Part shown: positions 9,211 to 18,825 of the stretch, one piece after another
How positions within the stretch are numbered: position 1 is the stretch's first letter
Layout: each line of letters opens with the position of its first letter
Source: Chthoniobacteraceae bacterium
GTDB lineage: Bacteria; Verrucomicrobiota; Verrucomicrobiia; Chthoniobacterales; Chthoniobacteraceae
Length of the DNA stretch: 58,959 nt
Assembly: GCA_947476255.1 (NCBI GenBank)
Contig: CANJPY010000019.1
Span: 1-58,959, forward strand
Direction of reading: 5' to 3'
The notes under the pieces: model-generated
Databases searched by the model: none
The model's input: only the letters and a program-made list of their open reading frames with translations
Told to the model about the DNA's origin: nothing
Made by a program: the position numbers and the translations under genes

Positions 9211-10389
9211 ATGAAGACGTCACTTAAACTACTGGCTGCTCTATTTTTTGGGATGACTATGCCCGGGCTCAGGGCAGCCGAGGTCGCTCACGATGCGGCC
9301 CTCGCGGGTGTTCCGTTCAATACAAAACCAGGGCCTGAGTATCAGACGGCGGCGCGCCTCTACCAGGGTGTTCCAAGCATTGAACGACATGCCAAGTCGG
9401 GCCGCCTCTGGGCAAGCTGGTATACGGGTGGGCGAGGAGAAACGAAGGAAAACTATGTCGTTGTTGTGACCAGCCACGATGACGGGGCCTCGTGGATGGA
9501 ACCGGTGCTGGTGATCGATCCTCCCGGAGCGGTGCGGACGTTTGACCCGTGTCTTTGGACGACTCCAGACGGCCGTCTGTGGCTGTTTTATTGTCAGGCA
9601 GACGCTACAAACAAACTGCACGACGGCCGTTGGGGAGTTTGGATTACATCGTGTGAACAGCCTGAACGGGCCGACGCTACGTGGACACCGCCGCGACGAA
9701 TCTGCGATGGTATCATGCTGAACAAACCGACCGTGCTGCGTGATGGTTCTTGGTTGTTGCCGGTGGCACATTGGAGAGACAAAGCTCATGGAGCTGGCAT
9801 CTTTCGCTCTCGTGACAAAGGCCGTACGTTCACCCAGATTGGAGGTGCCCCAGGGAGGGAGGCAGAGTGGGAGGGGAATGAAAGCGGCGGCGGAATGGAG
9901 CACATGATTATTGAAAGAAACGATGGTGTGTTGTGGATGCTGATGCGCATCAAAGATGGACTCGCCGAAACCACTTCCAAGGACGGAGGCGTGACATGGG
10001 AAGCGCCTGTTCGGTCCGCTCTTCAGGGACCCGGATCGCGGTTTCACCTTCGACGTCTTCGCTCTGGACGTCTGCTACTTGTGAATCACGTTGGGTTCGC
10101 CCGGGACGTTCCTTTGCTCTCTCAACGCAGCCACCTGACTGCGTTGCTTTCTGACGACGAGGGAAAAACATGGTCTCATCGGCTGTTGCTCGATGAGCGC
10201 ATAGAGGTGTCTTATCCAGATGTCATCGAGACAGATGACGGAAGGCTTTTTATCATTTACGACAGAGGGCGTACGTCAGACCGAGAAGTCCTTCTGGCCA
10301 TCGTCAATGAAAATGCCATCGTCGCGGGCCAGCCCGGGCCTGAGACAAAACTTCGTATGCTTATCAACAAAGCGACTGCGCCGCGCTGA
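9211..10389 (+). CDS. secreted sialidase/BNR-repeat family protein
   Basis: A 392-residue six-bladed beta-propeller of the sialidase superfamily. A signal peptide (MKTSLKLLAALFFGMTMPGLRA) precedes the propeller. Several Asp-box repeats are visible (SHDDGASW, SRDKGRTF, SKDGGVTW, SDDEGKTW), with PDGRLWLFY and SYPDVIETDDGRLFIIYDRGR as conserved blade strands. Members of this group cleave sialic acid or other glycans, or only bind them; the substrate cannot be read from the sequence. It lies between an exported isomerase-like protein and an SGNH hydrolase, consistent with a small extracytoplasmic sugar-degradation set. Confidence 0.86.
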   Translation: MKTSLKLLAALFFGMTMPGLRAAEVAHDAALAGVPFNTKPGPEYQTAARLYQGVPSIERHAKSGRLWASWYTGGRGETKENYVVVVTSHDDGASWMEPVLVIDPPGAVRTFDPCLWTTPDGRLWLFYCQADATNKLHDGRWGVWITSCEQPERADATWTPPRRICDGIMLNKPTVLRDGSWLLPVAHWRDKAHGAGIFRSRDKGRTFTQIGGAPGREAEWEGNESGGGMEHMIIERNDGVLWMLMRIKDGLAETTSKDGGVTWEAPVRSALQGPGSRFHLRRLRSGRLLLVNHVGFARDVPLLSQRSHLTALLSDDEGKTWSHRLLLDERIEVSYPDVIETDDGRLFIIYDRGRTSDREVLLAIVNENAIVAGQPGPETKLRMLINKATAPR

Positions 10390-10473
10390 TTGAGCACGGG
10401 AAAGAGTGAAAAGCGTGAAGTTTCACCTTTTGCGTGGCTAAAGCCGTTACCCGATCCTTCTGACAAACAAGTT

Positions 10474-11169
10474 ATGAAAATAAACAAGCAAGCTTTCCTA
10501 ACCGCGATGTGCCTCACAAGCCTTTCCAACCTCGCTCTTCAGGCCGAAGACCTCTACGATTATAAAAAACCGCGGGAAGCCCAGAACTGGAGTTCGATAT
10601 CTCTGAAGACAAAACCAGGAAACGGGCCGGAACTGCCGTTGGTATTGCTTATTGGAGATTCAATCACCGTTCGATATGCTTCGGAGGTCGGCACGGAGCT
10701 TAAAGACAAGGCTTATGTTTCTCTTTTTGGTACGTCTAAGGCTGTGGGCGATCCAGCCTTGCTTGATGAGATCAAGCTCGTGTTACGCCAGAATGCATAC
10801 TCCGTCATTCACTTCAATTTCGGATTACACGGAGATGTCGGCGATTTAAGAACAGGATTTGCGGACGTGCTTGCGACGTTGAAACGCTACGCTCCGAGCG
10901 CAAAACTGATTTGGGCGACAACAACGCCGTGTCAGAAAAAAGACGATGCCCCAGATACGAGTGTGATTGAGAAGAACCAGGCGGTTGCCGAACATATTTC
11001 CAAGGCAAGCATTCCAGTGGATGACCTTTACACTTTGGTAGCGAAGCATCCCAAAAAGCTATGGGACGGAGGGGGGGTGCATTACACAGCAGAAGGCACT
11101 GCTATCCAGTCCAAGCAGGTTGCGCAGTCTATTCTTCCTCTCCTGCCTGCGCCGCCGGCAGTAAAGTGA
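10474..11169 (+). CDS. secreted SGNH/GDSL-family hydrolase
   Basis: A 231-residue esterase of the SGNH fold, probably acting on acetylated or acylated carbohydrates. After a signal peptide (MKINKQAFLTAMCLTSLSNLALQA) come block I with the nucleophile serine (LLIGDSIT), a block III-like Asn (FNFGLHGD) and the C-terminal catalytic His block (GGGVHYTAEGTAIQ). The frame is open from a TTG at 10390 directly after the sialidase stop, but the ATG at 10474 begins the signal peptide and is preferred. It is probably co-transcribed with the two genes upstream. Confidence 0.82.
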   Translation: MKINKQAFLTAMCLTSLSNLALQAEDLYDYKKPREAQNWSSISLKTKPGNGPELPLVLLIGDSITVRYASEVGTELKDKAYVSLFGTSKAVGDPALLDEIKLVLRQNAYSVIHFNFGLHGDVGDLRTGFADVLATLKRYAPSAKLIWATTTPCQKKDDAPDTSVIEKNQAVAEHISKASIPVDDLYTLVAKHPKKLWDGGGVHYTAEGTAIQSKQVAQSILPLLPAPPAVK

Positions 11170-11212
11170 GGAGACCACCTTCAGTATAGATCCTTCGAGT
11201 CTCTCCCGAAGA

Positions 11213-11287
11213 TGGTGCGCGGTACAGGGTTCGAACCTGTGACTTCTTGCGTGTGAAGCAAGCGCTCTACCACTGAGCTAACCGCGC
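11213..11287 (-). tRNA. tRNA-Val (anticodon CAC)
   Basis: Read on the minus strand this is a complete 75-base tRNA with encoded CCA. The acceptor stem GCGCGGT pairs perfectly with ACCGCGC. The D arm contains TAGCTCAGTGGTAGAGC. The anticodon stem CTTGC/GCAAG encloses the loop TTCACAC with anticodon CAC. The T arm holds GGTTCGAACC. Anticodon CAC decodes GUG (valine). Confidence 0.97.
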
Positions 11288-11405
11288 TAAAACTGAAACG
11301 AGAGGTGAATTTATCATTCGGAGTGGGGATGGCCAGAAAAAAAGGGGCCAGAAGATTGCTCTTCGCCTGCAGTTTGGGCTAGCCCCGTACGCTCAGAAAG
11401 GCAAC

Positions 11406-13490
11406 ATGCCTCGCATGACGCTGCGCCCAGCAACGGTGATCATCGAAAACATCAGCCCTTTGGATTCTGGCGGACGCTATCCGCTGAAACGCATCGTGGG
11501 AGAGTCCCTCCATGTGGAGGCGGACATTTACAAAGATGGTCACGATCTTGTGAGTGCACGCCTGAAATGGCGTCGGGTCGGAGTTCCCACATGGCAGCAC
11601 GCGCCAATGTCTCCAGTGCCCAACGGAAATGATCGCTGGCGAGGGGAATGCGCGTTTTTTGAAAACGCACCCTTCGAGTATACCATCCAAGCCTGGAGCG
11701 ACGGTTTTCGCACCTGGCAGCATGAGTTCGATGCGAAATTTAAGGCGTCGCAACCGGATCTAAGCACCGAGACCATCGAGGGCGCCCAGCTTGCAGAGGC
11801 TGCGTCTAGACGCGCTACCCAAGCCCGGCACAAATTTGATGCTGATAGACTGTTGCAAATCGCCGCCGAAATTCGTGAGGCCGGGCCGGTCGACGTCCAC
11901 GCTCTTGCGCATCTGCCAGAATTGGAGGCACTGATGGCGACGTATCCGGATCTCTCCGAAGCCACCGAGTTTTGGATCGAACCCCCTGCCATACGTGCCT
12001 TGGTCGAAACACCCCCGCTTCCGCGGTCCGTACCACGCTTCCCTCGAGTGACAGTAGATCGCCGCCGGGCACTGCATGCCGCATGGTACGAGTTTTTTCC
12101 GCGCTCCGCGGAAGGTCGTGGGGACCGGGGGTCGACATTCCGCGATTGTCTGCAGCGGGTGGAAGATGCTTGCGCAATGGGTTTTGACGTCATTTATTTT
12201 CCACCGGTTCACCCCATTGGCATGAGCGCACGCAAGGGCCGCAATAACTCTGTGTCGTGTCAACCCGGGGAGCCTGGAGTGCCGTATGCCATTGGAAACC
12301 GCCACCAAGGATGTCCCAATGGAGGCGGACATTGTGATGTGGCTCCCGAGTTGGGAACACTCGAAGATTTCGACTGGCTGCTTGGTGAAATCAAAGCAAG
12401 GGGTATGGAGGTAGCGCTGGACTTTGCGGTCAACTGTTCACCGGACCATCCTTATGTCAGTGACCACCCAGACTGGTTTTTCCACCGTCCGGACGGCACG
12501 ATCAAGTACGCAGAAAACCCGCCGAAAAAGTATCAGGATGTTTATCCGCTCAACTACCACAATGCAGATTGGCGGAGTCTTTGGGAGGAATTGACTCGGG
12601 TTGTTGTTTTTTGGGCCCGCCGGGGGGTGCGTATTTTCCGGGTCGATAATCCGCACACGAAACCTCTCGCGTTCTGGGAGTTTTTGATCGCGAAAGTGCA
12701 GGCTGAATTTCCTGATGCCGTATTTCTGTCCGAGGCTTTTACCAAGCCCAAGATGATGTTGGCACTGGCAAAAGCGGGCTTCACGCAAAGCTACACCTAC
12801 TTTACCTGGCGCAATTCGAAGCACGAATTGATCGAATATTTCACGCAATTGACGAGCCCGGAGATGTCAGATTTTTTCCGTCCCAATCTCTGGCCGAATA
12901 CGCCTGACATTCTTCCCGTGCTCCTCCAGCAAGGGGGGCGCGCTGCCTTTCTCATGCGGGCAGTACTCACCACGCTGTTGTCTCCAGTTTACGGGATCTA
13001 TTCTGGATTTGAACTCTGCGAAAATGCCGCCCTCCCGAATAAGGAGGAGTATCTCGACAGCGAAAAGTACCAGTGGAAAGAACGGGACTGGTATGCCCCT
13101 GGCAACATCAAGGGCTTCATCACCTCACTCAACAAGATCCGCAAGGAAAACCGGGCCCTGCATACGTTTAGAAATCTAGGCTTTCATACCGTTGAAAGTG
13201 ATTCGATTTTGTTTTTCTCGAAGGTCACGGATTCAAGGGACAACCTGCTATTGGTCGCAGTATCGATGGATCCTTACCAACCGCAGAGCGGTGTGGTGCA
13301 TGTACCTCTGGAACTCATCGGCTGCGGTAATGATGAAACATATCAGGTTCATGATCTTCTTACCGACCAGCGGTATCTTTGGCGTGGAGCACGGAATTTT
13401 GTGCAGCTTCATCCGGATGAAAGGATTGCGCACATTTTTAGGGTTAGGCGCAAAGCGTTTCACGAGACAGACTTCGAGACCTACCTTTAG
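11406..13490 (+). CDS. glgE: alpha-1,4-glucan:maltose-1-phosphate maltosyltransferase
   Basis: GlgE is a GH13 subfamily 3 enzyme that transfers maltosyl units from maltose 1-phosphate to alpha-1,4-glucan in the cytoplasm. The 694-residue protein has the expected layout: an N-terminal beta domain (about 1-200), the TIM barrel starting at GFDVIYFPPVHPIG (about 258), ALDFAVNCSPDHPYV, the nucleophile Asp414 in RVDNPH and the acid/base Glu443 in LSEAF, then a C-terminal beta domain. The 29-residue spacing between the two acidic residues equals that known for actinobacterial GlgE. No TreS, Pep2/Mak, GlgM or GlgB gene is in the window, so the donor route is not visible. The ATG has a GAAAGG element 7 bases upstream. 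Confidence 0.95.
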   Translation: MPRMTLRPATVIIENISPLDSGGRYPLKRIVGESLHVEADIYKDGHDLVSARLKWRRVGVPTWQHAPMSPVPNGNDRWRGECAFFENAPFEYTIQAWSDGFRTWQHEFDAKFKASQPDLSTETIEGAQLAEAASRRATQARHKFDADRLLQIAAEIREAGPVDVHALAHLPELEALMATYPDLSEATEFWIEPPAIRALVETPPLPRSVPRFPRVTVDRRRALHAAWYEFFPRSAEGRGDRGSTFRDCLQRVEDACAMGFDVIYFPPVHPIGMSARKGRNNSVSCQPGEPGVPYAIGNRHQGCPNGGGHCDVAPELGTLEDFDWLLGEIKARGMEVALDFAVNCSPDHPYVSDHPDWFFHRPDGTIKYAENPPKKYQDVYPLNYHNADWRSLWEELTRVVVFWARRGVRIFRVDNPHTKPLAFWEFLIAKVQAEFPDAVFLSEAFTKPKMMLALAKAGFTQSYTYFTWRNSKHELIEYFTQLTSPEMSDFFRPNLWPNTPDILPVLLQQGGRAAFLMRAVLTTLLSPVYGIYSGFELCENAALPNKEEYLDSEKYQWKERDWYAPGNIKGFITSLNKIRKENRALHTFRNLGFHTVESDSILFFSKVTDSRDNLLLVAVSMDPYQPQSGVVHVPLELIGCGNDETYQVHDLLTDQRYLWRGARNFVQLHPDERIAHIFRVRRKAFHETDFETYL

Positions 13491-13508
13491 GAGGGATCTT
13501 TTTGGGCG

Positions 13509-13539
13509 CCCTTGTGAAAGGGACCGTCTTAAAAGACGG
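13509..13539. terminator. double hairpin between convergent glgE and MBL gene
   Basis: Two short stems follow glgE: CCCTT/AAGGG (13509-13522) and CCGTCT/AGACGG (13524-13539, loop TAAA). The second overlaps the stop codon of the convergent metallo-beta-lactamase gene. No strong T tract follows in either direction, so function as a terminator is tentative. Confidence 0.35.
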
Positions 13540-14689
13540 CTGGCGAGCCCTCCTGCATCCAAACCACGCGTTCTTGTAACCGGCGTGTTTGAGCGGCCGC
13601 GAGAAGGCGGCGTGGGGGTTCGTCGAGAGGTTCGTAAGACAGACGGAAAGTGCCGTAGTGCATCGGTACCATAAAATTGGCTCCTAGCGTCACGAAAGCC
13701 TCCAGAGCCTCTTCCGGGTTCATATGCACAGGGCGTGAACTGGGCGCGTCATAGGCGCCAATGGGAAGCAGCGCGACATCCACCGGAAAGCGCCTGCCGA
13801 TCTCGTCGAAACCCTCGAAATAGGCAGTGTCGCCGCAGTGGTAAATCACCTTTCCCGCGACCTCAATGATAAAGCCGCCAAAGCCGCGGTGAGAATCATG
13901 CAGGATTCGTGCGCCCCAGTGACGGCAGGGAGTCAGCGTTACCTTTATCGGACCAAATACAAAGCTCTCCCAATAGTGGAGTTCCTGTACGAGGCGAAAA
14001 CCGAGATCATGCACCAGGTCGCCGACATCAAAGGGAACGACAACGGGCTGGTTGGCAGCGACCCCACGCAAGGTGCGGCGGTCCAGATGGTCAAAGTGCG
14101 CATGCGTTACTAACACGAGATCAATCTCTGGGAGAGCTTTTAGAGCGACTCCTGGGTGGCGCATCCTCTTGATGCCTTTTACCCAGCTACTCCAGTTTGG
14201 ATCGATGAGGATGTTGAGCCCGCCCGCCTGTAATAAAAATGAAGCGTGACCAATCCAAGTCAGCGCAAATTCGTTGTTCACGAGCATCGGCCATTGTGGG
14301 TGCTGGGACACTCCTTCGCGCTTGGTGAAAAGCGAGGGCAGGAGAATCTTGGTCACAGGGTTGCGCTTGGACCAACCCGCACCCGGAGCGAGCGCAACCT
14401 TCTCGGCGGCGGAGAAACTGGCCCCAACTGCATGGCCTCCTGAGCCTTGCGGAGTGCCAGCATTAACGCTGCCCGTACGCGAAGCCGTGAGGACAGCTGA
14501 CTTGCGAATTTCCGCCGTCGATCCTTTGGGGACTGGGATAGCCACAGGCGCACATGTTAATCGAGGGATTGGGTGCGCGCAAAGGAAACCGCGATTTACA
14601 GGAGGACCTTTGCCGCCTGTTAAGTCAGAACGAGCTCCGGCAACCGAACGGGCGGAGGGTTGCAAATGCGGTGAATGAGGTCGTCCCAA
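13529..14689 (-). CDS. metallo-beta-lactamase fold hydrolase (UlaG/RomA-like)
   Basis: The conserved part (from about 14290 to 13529) is an MBL-fold protein of the UlaG-like type: TWIGHASFLLQ, ILIDPNWS, the metal ligand motif THAHFDHLD, HDSHRGFGGFI, YHCGDTAYF, and PMHYGTFRLSYEPLDEP near the C-terminus. The N-terminal 130 residues of the open frame are low in recognisable structure and the first ATG lies inside lpxK, 70 bases before that gene's stop. The true start is therefore uncertain; an ATG at 14287 and a GTG near 14356 are alternatives. A neighbouring frame (14553-14353) encodes a helical Arg/Leu-rich stretch that could be the real N-terminus if there is a frameshift. It follows lpxK and thrB on the same strand, probably as the last gene of that operon. 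Confidence 0.8.
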   Translation of the reverse strand: MGRPHSPHLQPSARSVAGARSDLTGGKGPPVNRGFLCAHPIPRLTCAPVAIPVPKGSTAEIRKSAVLTASRTGSVNAGTPQGSGGHAVGASFSAAEKVALAPGAGWSKRNPVTKILLPSLFTKREGVSQHPQWPMLVNNEFALTWIGHASFLLQAGGLNILIDPNWSSWVKGIKRMRHPGVALKALPEIDLVLVTHAHFDHLDRRTLRGVAANQPVVVPFDVGDLVHDLGFRLVQELHYWESFVFGPIKVTLTPCRHWGARILHDSHRGFGGFIIEVAGKVIYHCGDTAYFEGFDEIGRRFPVDVALLPIGAYDAPSSRPVHMNPEEALEAFVTLGANFMVPMHYGTFRLSYEPLDEPPRRLLAAAQTRRLQERVVWMQEGSPAVF

Positions 14690-15816
14690 ACTTCCTGACC
14701 TCCGAGGATATCGATTTCCACCCGTAAGAAAAGGACTGGAACATCTGAAGCCGGCTGGCGGTGCGGAAAGCGGACGCTGTCTTTTTCGGTGGTCACCACT
14801 GCGTCCAAATCTCTGCGCTCACAACGCGCCATGAATTCCGTCAGTTCCTTTTCGGAAAACATGTGGTGGTCCGCAAAACGGGCGGTGACATGCATCAAAG
14901 AACCGAGGTTTGTGAGCTTTTCTTCAAAACTTTCGGGGCGAGCAATTCCGGAGAGGGCGCCGATGTGTTTTCCTCGCAACCACTCCAAGGGCAGTTCCTC
15001 TCCGGTATAGAGGTTTTTGAGGTGCAGTGCCTTGTGGGTGCACTGAATGATCCCCGCCGTGCGGTTGTAGCGGCGGATTCTTTCGATCAGGAGGTGGTTG
15101 TCCGCATCGTCGCTTTTGGTGATGAAAATATAGTTGGCACGTTTGAGATTTTCGGGGGGTTCCCGGAGGGTGCCGCGTGGGAGGAGGTATTCGTTGCCAA
15201 AAGGGGCTTGCCGGTCGATCAGGCAGATTTCGATTCTCCTGCGCAGGGTTGCGTATTGCATTCCGTCGTCCAAGAGCAGTGTGTCGCAGCCGAAAAACTG
15301 CACGGCTTCAAGCGCTGCCCGGACGCGGTCTTTGTCCACTAGGACCACCACATTACTCAGCGAGCGGGCCAGCATGAAGGGTTCGTCGCCAGCGAAACGA
15401 CTGTCCAGAAGCAAGCGTTCTCCGTCATGAACAACTCGTGTTTTACGTCGCTCCAGACCGAGCCATTTGCGCTGCAGGCGCCGTAAAAGTGGAGGTTTCT
15501 TTGCCTTGTAGCCACGAGACAAAATGGCGACGTTGCGCCCCGCGTCGCGCAGGGTGCGTGCGAGCTTTTCCACAACAGGCGTTTTACCGGTCCCGCCGAC
15601 GGTGAGGTTGCCAATGGAGATGACAAGGGCGCCGGGACTGCGTGATTTCAAGATGCGTTTGCTAAAGAGCCAAAGCCTGAAGGTCACAATCCGCCGAAAC
15701 ACGCCGCTCAAGATCCAAAGTACAAACCGCAGCAGGGACGCACGCTTGCCCTTTCGGCGGTCTAAAATGACGTCGATGGCAAACTGCTCAAATTCGTCCA
15801 ACTGCTGTGATGCCAT
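14620..15816 (-). CDS. lpxK: tetraacyldisaccharide 4'-kinase
   Basis: LpxK phosphorylates the 4' position of tetraacyldisaccharide 1-phosphate to give lipid IVA, at the inner face of the cytoplasmic membrane. The 398-residue protein has an N-terminal hydrophobic/amphipathic segment ([13 protein letters not shown], 28-40), the family [13 protein letters not shown]-loop (69-80), LSRGYKAK just after it, and DDGMQY near 190, which carries the acidic residues of the active site. The length is somewhat above the usual 320-350. It lies 20 bases downstream of thrB. Its presence implies lipid A synthesis and a Gram-negative outer membrane. Confidence 0.93.
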   Translation of the reverse strand: MASQQLDEFEQFAIDVILDRRKGKRASLLRFVLWILSGVFRRIVTFRLWLFSKRILKSRSPGALVISIGNLTVGGTGKTPVVEKLARTLRDAGRNVAILSRGYKAKKPPLLRRLQRKWLGLERRKTRVVHDGERLLLDSRFAGDEPFMLARSLSNVVVLVDKDRVRAALEAVQFFGCDTLLLDDGMQYATLRRRIEICLIDRQAPFGNEYLLPRGTLREPPENLKRANYIFITKSDDADNHLLIERIRRYNRTAGIIQCTHKALHLKNLYTGEELPLEWLRGKHIGALSGIARPESFEEKLTNLGSLMHVTARFADHHMFSEKELTEFMARCERRDLDAVVTTEKDSVRFPHRQPASDVPVLFLRVEIDILGGQEVWDDLIHRICNPPPVRLPELVLT

Positions 15817-15836
15817 GCTCGATTCCCGTGGGGAGC

Positions 15837-16694
15837 CTAGAGGACGACGGAGCCCGTGTTGTCAGCGTGTGTGAGAATCGTCTTGTGTGGACCCTGGGCG
15901 GCTTCAGACATCGCCGAGGCGACCTCATGAGGGTTTTCCAGTGTCACACAGCAGATCGTGGAACCGGAGCCGGAGAGAAACCCACCCAAGGCGCCCGCTC
16001 GCTCACCTGCAGCGATGACTTCAGGAAGAAAGGGAATCAGGGCTCGGCGGAAGGGTTGATGGAGACCGTCGGCAAACGCGCCTTTGAGAAGTTGATAGTT
16101 TTGGGAAGCGAATGCAGCGGTGATACGGGAGGCATTGGCACAACTGAGCACCGCTGCGGCGTGGTCAATTTGCGCGGGCAAAACTTGGCGGGCCGCTGGA
16201 GTGCTGACTTCAAAGTCAGGAATGAGCAGTACAAAAGTGAGTTCGGGAAGGACCTCGAATCTGGCGGTTGAAACGCCGCCTGCGACCGTAAAGCCACCAA
16301 ACGCAGCTGGCGCGGCATTGTCTGGGTGACCCTCTAATTTGGCGCACAATTCAAACAATTCGTGTTTGGTCAGGGGGGAGCCTGCGAGCGCGTTGATGCC
16401 GCCCAGCAGGCCCAGTCTGACTGTGACTGAGCTACCCATACCTCTGGAGGGGGGCACTTCGCCTTGAATGGACCACGAGAAGGGAAACTCTGGGAGACCA
16501 GTTTTGAGAAAGAAGGTTTCGGCAGCTTCTTTGGCCATGGCAGACCCGGGTTGAAAGCCTTCCTTTGAAAGGGGAGGCGTGGGTTCACGATGAACAGAAA
16601 CACGATTGGCAAGCCCTAGGGCGATTCCGAGACAATCATAGCCCGGACCGAGGTTTGCCGTCGTTGCGGGAACGCGGATAGTGACTGACTGCAT
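15837..16694 (-). CDS. thrB: homoserine kinase (GHMP family)
   Basis: ThrB phosphorylates L-homoserine in threonine biosynthesis. The 285-residue protein starts with the family signature [16 protein letters not shown] (8-23) and has the GHMP ATP-binding loop [10 protein letters not shown] at 81-90, plus the C-terminal [13 protein letters not shown] block. The ATP loop reads GMGSSV rather than the commoner GLGSSA. First gene of an apparent thrB-lpxK-MBL operon. The 229-base region upstream is shared with the divergent glycosyltransferase gene. Confidence 0.93.
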   Translation of the reverse strand: MQSVTIRVPATTANLGPGYDCLGIALGLANRVSVHREPTPPLSKEGFQPGSAMAKEAAETFFLKTGLPEFPFSWSIQGEVPPSRGMGSSVTVRLGLLGGINALAGSPLTKHELFELCAKLEGHPDNAAPAAFGGFTVAGGVSTARFEVLPELTFVLLIPDFEVSTPAARQVLPAQIDHAAAVLSCANASRITAAFASQNYQLLKGAFADGLHQPFRRALIPFLPEVIAAGERAGALGGFLSGSGSTICCVTLENPHEVASAMSEAAQGPHKTILTHADNTGSVVL

Positions 16695-16923
16695 CCCCTC
16701 ACTATGGAGTCAAAGTGCCATTTAAGAAAGCCGGAATAAAGACCACAGAGGACATGGGGAAAGAGGATTTGTACCAAACATAAAATCTGCCGTGACTTTG
16801 ACGCATTCGCAAAGAGCACTTGGCTTTCGTGGGAACGCAGCTCAGATTCTCCTGAAACATTCCTCGGTTTTTCTAGTTCCTTCCGCTTGCCATGTGGCTT
16901 AGTCAGATTGAGTTTGGTCGACA

Positions 16924-17703
16924 ATGAACACCGAACGTTCAAACGCTACGCACTGTGTGATTATCCCGAGTTATAACTCGGGTTTGTTGCTGCAGGAAAC
17001 CGTAGAAGCAGTTCTTAGGGTATGGTGCTCAGTGATTGTGGTGGTCGATGGCTCAGACGATGGCAGTGAAACGGCGGTGCAAACGATGGCCGCAAAAACC
17101 ACTGGATTGCATTTGTTGGTTCTCGGTGAGAATCAAGGCAAAGGTGCGGCAGTGTTCGCCGCCATGAAATGGGCCCTCAAAAATGGGTGGACACATGCCG
17201 CCGTCTTCGACTCCGATGGTCAGCACGAAGCATCGGACTTGCCGAGTTTTATGGAGGCTTCCATGCGCTATCCTGAGGCCATGATTCTTGGGGTTCCTGT
17301 ATTTGGGGAAGACGCCCCGAAGCTACGGGTGATTGGAAGGCGCGTGGGAAATTGGTGGACCAATTTTGAGACCCTTTGGGGTGGTGTGAATGATTCCTTG
17401 TTCGGATTTCGCGTGTACCCAGTGGAGCCGGCCCTACACGTGATGCAGGGTGTCATTGGGGGGAAGCGGTTTGATTTTGACACCCAGCTTGCTGTACGTT
17501 TGTACTGGCATGGGACGCAACCAATTAACCTTCCTACCCGTGTTCTTTATAGAACCCGGGAGTCGGGCGGGGTCAGTCATTTTCGATACCTTCGAGATAA
17601 CGTCTTGCTGACGCTTGTGCACGCATTACTTGTGGTTCAAGCAATTGTGCGAGTACCTCGGTTGATCGTGTTGCGGCAGCGCCCGAGGCTGCAATACCCA
17701 TAA
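16924..17703 (+). CDS. family 2 glycosyltransferase
   Basis: A 259-residue GT2 (GT-A fold) enzyme resembling dolichol-phosphate mannosyltransferase-like polyprenyl sugar transferases. It shows VIIPSYNSG at the first strand, VVVDGSDDGS (nucleotide binding), GKGAAVFAAM and the metal-binding motif FDSDGQHE at 95-102. Near the C-terminus LLTLVHALLVVQAIVRV could be a weak membrane-associated helix. The acceptor is unknown. It is a single gene divergent from thrB. Confidence 0.9.
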   Translation: MNTERSNATHCVIIPSYNSGLLLQETVEAVLRVWCSVIVVVDGSDDGSETAVQTMAAKTTGLHLLVLGENQGKGAAVFAAMKWALKNGWTHAAVFDSDGQHEASDLPSFMEASMRYPEAMILGVPVFGEDAPKLRVIGRRVGNWWTNFETLWGGVNDSLFGFRVYPVEPALHVMQGVIGGKRFDFDTQLAVRLYWHGTQPINLPTRVLYRTRESGGVSHFRYLRDNVLLTLVHALLVVQAIVRVPRLIVLRQRPRLQYP

Positions 17704-17895
17704 TTAACTGAACCGAAGAGCCGGCAACGCCTTTACCCGTTTGTTTCCAGTGAGCTCTGTCTCCGAATGTCGAAGAAGCGCGCGGCCGTTTCCAGGCGAT
17801 GCAGCATGGTTGCAAACTCGAATCTTAGCTGGATGCCAGCAAAGGAAATTCTCGTACCTGCACACATCTTCATGTTTGCTCGCTAAACACCCTCC

Positions 17896-18777
17896 ATGAA
17901 AACGACCCTCTTTCTTGCTGTGGCACTTCTCGCCATGGCCGTGACTCGGCTGCCCGCTGCGGACAGTCTTAACCCTCAAAACCCCGACAGAAACGTTCAG
18001 GCAGGTGTCCCAGAAGGTAAAATCACGAACGGCATCTTTGCTGAAAGCCAGATTTTCCCGGGCACTAAGCGCGACTACAGTGTGTATGTTCCAGCCCAGT
18101 ACACGCCTGATAAACCCGCTGCGCTGATGGTTTTTATGGACGGCGGCGGCTATGCCAAAAAGGACGGTGCTTTCCGCGTTCCCATTGTTTTCGACAACCT
18201 CATCCAACAAAAAGCAATGCCAGTCACCATCGGCGTGTTCGTTTCCCCGGGAACCATACCGGCCACGAGGGCTGGTGCCAAAGACCGCAGCAACCGTTCC
18301 TTTGAATACGATTCGTTGGGCGATCGCTACGCCAAGTTTCTTACCGACGAATTCCTCCCAGTCGCACTCAAGGGACTCAATATTTCCAAAGAACCCCAAC
18401 AACGCGCGGTTTGTGGCATCTCCTCCGGCGGGATCTGTGCCTTTACCGTGGCCTGGGAGCGGCCCGAGCAATTTGGAAAAGTCCTTAGCCATATTGGCAG
18501 CTTCACCAACATTCGTGGCGGGTGGGCCTACCCCGGCTTGGTTCGCAAATCCAAACCAGCTCCCAAACCCATCAAGGTGTATCTCCAAGAGGGCAAGGAT
18601 GACCTCGACAATCTCTTCGGCAACTGGCCCTTGGGAAATGAAGATTTGGTGGCCGCGCTCAAATTCGCCGGTTACGAGCACCACTTTGTCATGACCGATG
18701 GCGGGCACAGCGGCAACTGGGGCGGCGACCAACTCCCAAAGGCCCTCCGCTGGCTTTGGTCCGACCAGATCAAGTAA
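17896..18777 (+). CDS. secreted esterase of the Fes/XynZ family
   Basis: A 293-residue alpha/beta hydrolase of the putative esterase family (enterochelin esterase/feruloyl esterase type). A signal peptide (MKTTLFLAVALLAMAV, cleavage near AAD) precedes SVYVPAQY and FMDGGGY. The nucleophile is Ser176 in GISSG. Acidic residues in EGKDDLDN and a His in DGGHSGNWGG complete a likely triad. The 48 bases to the next gene suggest cotranscription with the closely related esterase-SMP30 fusion. The substrate is probably an acylated polysaccharide (inference). A long antisense frame over this gene is a shadow. Confidence 0.88.
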   Translation: MKTTLFLAVALLAMAVTRLPAADSLNPQNPDRNVQAGVPEGKITNGIFAESQIFPGTKRDYSVYVPAQYTPDKPAALMVFMDGGGYAKKDGAFRVPIVFDNLIQQKAMPVTIGVFVSPGTIPATRAGAKDRSNRSFEYDSLGDRYAKFLTDEFLPVALKGLNISKEPQQRAVCGISSGGICAFTVAWERPEQFGKVLSHIGSFTNIRGGWAYPGLVRKSKPAPKPIKVYLQEGKDDLDNLFGNWPLGNEDLVAALKFAGYEHHFVMTDGGHSGNWGGDQLPKALRWLWSDQIK

Positions 18778-18825
18778 CTGTCCGCTCACACTCCATAGGA
18801 AAACGTCCCCCTGCTTTTCTCGTAC

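Noticed and set aside
9241-10047. 268-codon open frame on the minus strand
   Set aside because: Antisense to the sialidase-like gene with several Asp boxes; no signal or domain in the antisense product.
11330-11350. TGGCC/GGCCA inverted repeat with an A-rich loop before glgE
   Set aside because: Only 5 bp, no T tract, and not placed like a terminator or operator; too weak to list.
17704-18789. 361-codon open frame on the minus strand
   Set aside because: It is antisense to an esterase gene with a clear signal peptide and catalytic motifs; the translated product has no recognisable domain. A codon-bias shadow.
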